This document shows, piece after piece, positions 60,667 through 64,000 of a DNA stretch of 64,000 nucleotides (position 1 is its first letter; the number at the start of each line of letters is the position of its first letter). The notes under the pieces are model-generated. The model had not been told where the DNA came from, did not search any database, and was given only the letters and a program-made list of their open reading frames with translations. The stretch spans positions 14,412,489 to 14,476,488 of the forward strand of contig NC_063259.1 in the NCBI RefSeq assembly GCF_019578655.1, given 5' to 3'. This DNA comes from Ricinus communis. Lineage: Eukaryota > Streptophyta > Magnoliopsida > Malpighiales > Euphorbiaceae. The position numbers and the translations under genes were made by a program.

Positions 60667-60760
60667 GAAAGCCTTTCCTGCAATCTGCAATCTGAGAGAT
60701 CGATACTGAGAAAAGCAGAAGAAGAGAAGGGGTAGTAGAAGATTTGACAAAAGAAGAGAA

Positions 60761-63700
60761 ATGGCAGCAGCAGATGGTGCAGTGAGTTTCCTTCTCCAAA
60801 AATTCGATACCCTCATAGCTAGAGAATGGAACCTTTTCAGTGGGATAAAAACTGAAGTTGGTGGATTGAAAAATGAGTTTGAGATGATGAGAGCAATCCT
60901 GAAAGAAGCTGATGATGCAAAAAGAGAAAGCAACGAACAAGTGAGAGTTTGGATAAAACAAGTGAGGGATTTAGCTTATGACATAGAGGATATTCTTGAC
61001 ATGTATGCTTTCCACACTTGTCAACATTCTTCTTCTTCTTCTTCTTCTTCCTCTAGCATTTACCCTAAATTCCTTCGATGGAAAAGAAGCCGTTCAATTT
61101 CCATTTTGGTTCAAGATAAGAAGAATAAACTCTCAGGAGTCAAAGAAATGAGAGAAAGGTACATATTTCCTTCTCATCTCCCTTTTACATATTAATAGCT
61201 CAATTTTTTTGCCTGTGTCCGGAATAAAGAGTCCTTTTGAATTATATTTAACTCCATCAATTAAAAGTTAGTTTTATTTGTAAATAGATTTAAATAAAAG
61301 AATCAATATCATGTTTATAGTATATTTAATATTTTATTTGGGTAAAAATATTTTATAAGTGTATTGTTCTTTTTGATATTTCGTATTTTCATTTTGTAGA
61401 ATTCTATAAAGAGAAGAACAAACTTTCAGTAGAGAGAATAAAAGAGAAAAAGAGAAAATCCATAGGGAGAGACAAGAGGAAAAAAATAAAGAAAGTAAAA
61501 AAGAAAATTAAAATTGAAAATGACATTTCGTTGTTTGTGTTTTAATAATTAGTTTATTAATGTAGAATTTGTTCAATAATTTTATATGTTACTCAAAATT
61601 AGTCTAATATTAGTCATTTATCCGTGCATTAAAAGACCGTTATTATCATTCCGATTATAAAATTAAGTTGATAGATACAATTTAATAAAATATTTAATAT
61701 TTAATTAATAATATCTTAAAAAAATAGCAATACTATTTTATAAATATTTTAAATTTTTAAAATTTTAAATTTTATTAATATAATAATACAAAAATTATTT
61801 TAGAATTATTTATTAATTAATTTTTAGTATTATATGACTTTATACTATAATTGATATTACTATTTTTAAGATTAAGATTATATTATAATTAATAAATTAA
61901 TTTTATTAAATATAATATTAAAAATATAATTTAAGATATTATTTTTTAAAATTAGAATCATTGTCTAATTAAAAAGCTAATTTATTAATAAATATAATAT
62001 TAAAATATAATCAATATACTATTTTTTTAGGATAAAATTAGTATTATTATGTTATTAGAAAACTATTTATTAGTTAATATAATATTAAAATATAATTAAT
62101 TTACTATTTTTTAGGATAGAATTAGAATCTTTATCTAATTAGAAAATTATTTATATATTTTAATAAACTTAAGAAACTATTTATTAGTTAACACAATATT
62201 AAAATATAATAAATATATTATCTTTTAGGATTAGAGTCATTGTTTAATTAGGAATGTAACTTATTAATCAATAAATTAATAGAAAAAACTATAAAATTAC
62301 ACATAAGTTTGAATCTTATGTGGCAAAAATAGTATGCATGTCAAAATAAAAAATATATATATACATATATATATATATCAATCAATTCATACCATTAGTT
62401 ATGTAGAATTTTAAAAAAATTATTTTAACTAAACATATAAACTCTGAATTGGTAAAAAAATTCATAAAAATTTATAAAATTCATTAGGTAATATATGAAG
62501 TAATGTTTATAGACATATTTAAACAATTTAATTGTGTTGCCTTAAGTTATTTTAATATAAGATAGTATGATCAAATGTTACATATTTGATAAACTTTTTG
62601 TTTACTTTATAAATATATCTCCATTTATATATCAAACCAAAAGATAAATAAGACATTTATTAATTTTAAATAATTAAGTATGTATGGATCATTTAATATA
62701 AAAATATAAAATATTTATATATATCTAATGTAGGCAAAATCATAATTTTTTTTATAAACATGTTTTTATTGAGTCTTAATATACATATATTTTACTAATT
62801 TAGTATAAGGGAGCTAATTAGATGCCTGAAGATAACTTCAAATTTTCAAAATAACTAGGAAAAGGTCATTGTCAACATCCTAATAACTTGATGAACTTTC
62901 ATTCATCATATTTTAATATCTGATATATACAGGTACCAACTTATTGCAAGTTCACCTCAAGCCTCAAGTTCATGTCAAGAAAATTACAAACATTTTCAGT
63001 ATCCTAGAGTGGCTTCTCTGTACACTGATGAAGCTGACATTGTAGGCATTGAAGAACCAAGGGATAAATTGATGGCATGGGCAGTTAATGGAGAATCTAG
63101 TCTGAAGGTTGTCTTCTTGGTTGGAATGGCTGGATTGGGAAAGACACTTGTCGCCAAAAAGGTATATGAAGGAACAAAGAAAAGCTTTGATTGTTGTGCC
63201 TGGATTCCAATTTCAGTGTCTCAAAAGAAAGAGGAGTTGCTGTGGACAATACTGAAGCGGCTTTTTGAATCTAATGACGAGCCAATACCTCGAGAGTATT
63301 ACACCATCAGTATAGTTCAATTAATGGACAAAATGAGAAGTTTTCTTCAACACAGAAGGTACATAGTTGTTTTTGATGATTTATGGGACAAAGATGTATG
63401 GGAATTCATAAAATATGCTTTGCCAAACCGAATCCATAGTCGAGTGATTATCACTACGCGGAGAGGTGATATTGCTCACTTTTATCATCATGATTCTGTT
63501 GGTGTCTATAACCTTCAGCCTTTGCCTCTGGAAAAGGCTCAAGAATTGTTCTACAACAAGACTTTCCAATCCAGTGGTGTATGCCCTTCAGGTCTGATTG
63601 AGTGGTCAGGGAAGTTCCTCAAGCAGTGTGAAGGATTGCCTCTCGGAATTGTTGCTATAAGCAATCTTTTGGCGAATACTGAGAAAACAGCAGATGCATG

Positions 63701-64000
63701 GAGGAAACTACATGACAGCCTTGGATCAGAACTGGACAGCAATGGTCATCTTTCAAGCGTCACGAATGTAATATCGCCAAGTTATGATGATCTGCCATAT
63801 TCTCTCAAGTATTGTTTATTGTACTTCAGTATCTTTCCTGAAGAATACTCAATTAAGCGAAGAAAATTGATTCGTTTGTGGATATCTGAGGGGCTTGTCA
63901 AAGAAGTGATGGGAAAAACACTTGAAGAGGTGGGGGAAGACTACCTTAAAGAGCTTATTCAAAGAAGCCTTATTGTCACTAATGAAGTCGATTTTGACGG
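60761..64000 (+). CDS. CC-NBS-LRR disease resistance protein, RPM1-type (partial, runs off right edge)
   Basis: Exon 1 is 60761-61158 and exon 2 starts at 62933 and is open to the window end (about 488 residues seen). The coiled-coil domain (1-133) has the EDVID-type motif as VRDLAYDIEDILD and a poly-Ser run from (TTC)n near residues 90-99. NB-ARC shows the P-loop GMAGLGKT (about residues 197-204), kinase-2 IVVFDDLWD (about 278-285), RNBS-B RVIITTR, GLPL in CEGLPLGIV (about 367-370) and RNBS-D YCLLYFSIFPEEYSI. The Trp after kinase-2 and the CC motif place it in the CNL class, near RPM1. MHD and LRRs would lie beyond the edge. NLRs of this type sense pathogen effectors in the cytoplasm or at the plasma membrane (family knowledge). 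The 1,774-nt intron between CC and NB-ARC is unusual, since RPM1 itself is intronless. Confidence 0.93.
61850..62370 (+). repeat. Imperfect ~110-bp tandem repeats in the NLR intron
   Basis: Three or more diverged units with phrases like TTTATTA.T.AATATAATATTAAAATATAAT and TTTTTTAGGAT start near 61948, 62056 and 62160. The last unit runs into the copy of the 60200-60372 repeat (62172-62335). The rest of the intron is AT-rich and without coding content. Confidence 0.6.

Noticed and set aside
1..64000. CRISPR arrays, operons, bacterial-type defence systems, rRNA genes
   Set aside because: The window is plant nuclear DNA with introns; the only regular arrays are microsatellites and tandem repeats described above.

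Overview
The window looks like nuclear DNA from a dicot plant: long AT-rich introns with GT/AG borders, plant-only gene families (thylakoid Tat-targeted FKBP13, R2R3-MYB, CC-NBS-LRR, LRR receptor-like proteins), many small inverted-repeat transposons, solo-LTR-like elements and an endogenous plant pararetrovirus. The species cannot be fixed from sequence alone; gene content and style suggest a eudicot, possibly Malpighiales/Euphorbiaceae (inference).

Layout. 1-4387 (minus): six 5' exons of a DCAF4-like WD40 protein, continuing past the left edge, with a SINE-like and a hAT-like insertion in its introns. 4.4-11.6 kb: AT-rich intergenic DNA with a Mutator-type MITE and a degraded GC-richer repeat. 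11.65-18.7 kb: one degenerate copy of an endogenous pararetrovirus (Caulimoviridae, petuvirus/florendovirus-like) in order movement protein, coat protein, aspartic protease, reverse transcriptase, RNase H, then a second ORF and a non-coding region with TATA box and poly(A) signal. All ORFs are broken. 19.7-20.8 kb (minus): R2R3-MYB gene, close to MYB26. 21-30.8 kb: intergenic with MITEs. 30.8-33.4 kb (plus): five-exon FKBP13 gene for a thylakoid-lumen immunophilin. 33.7-36.2 kb and 39.9-41.8 kb (minus): two related broken LRR receptor-like protein (RLP) genes; between them (37.5-38.1 kb, plus) a two-exon LLPH/DUF2423 ribosome-biogenesis-type gene. 42.5-47.9 kb: a Tourist-like MITE, a TIR element, and two solo-LTR-like elements with exact 5-bp target duplications. 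51.6-53.0 kb: hairpin, short tandem repeat and an RNase H-domain (RVT_3) relic. 53.9-56.7 kb (minus): an open 926-codon RLP ORF that ends before any membrane anchor. 60.8 kb to the right edge (plus): RPM1-type CC-NBS-LRR gene with an unusual 1.77-kb repeat-filled intron between the CC and NB-ARC domains.

The right half is a small immune-receptor neighbourhood (three RLP loci and one NLR) assembled by duplication and decay; the left half carries housekeeping and developmental genes. There is no sign of operon-like joint action. I found no clearly new system. The items most worth checking are the anchor-less RLP, the ~119-bp direct repeats around the first RLP pseudogene, the frame-preserved second ORF of the pararetrovirus, the palindromic array inside the long solo LTR, and the repeat copies on both sides of NLR exon 1.
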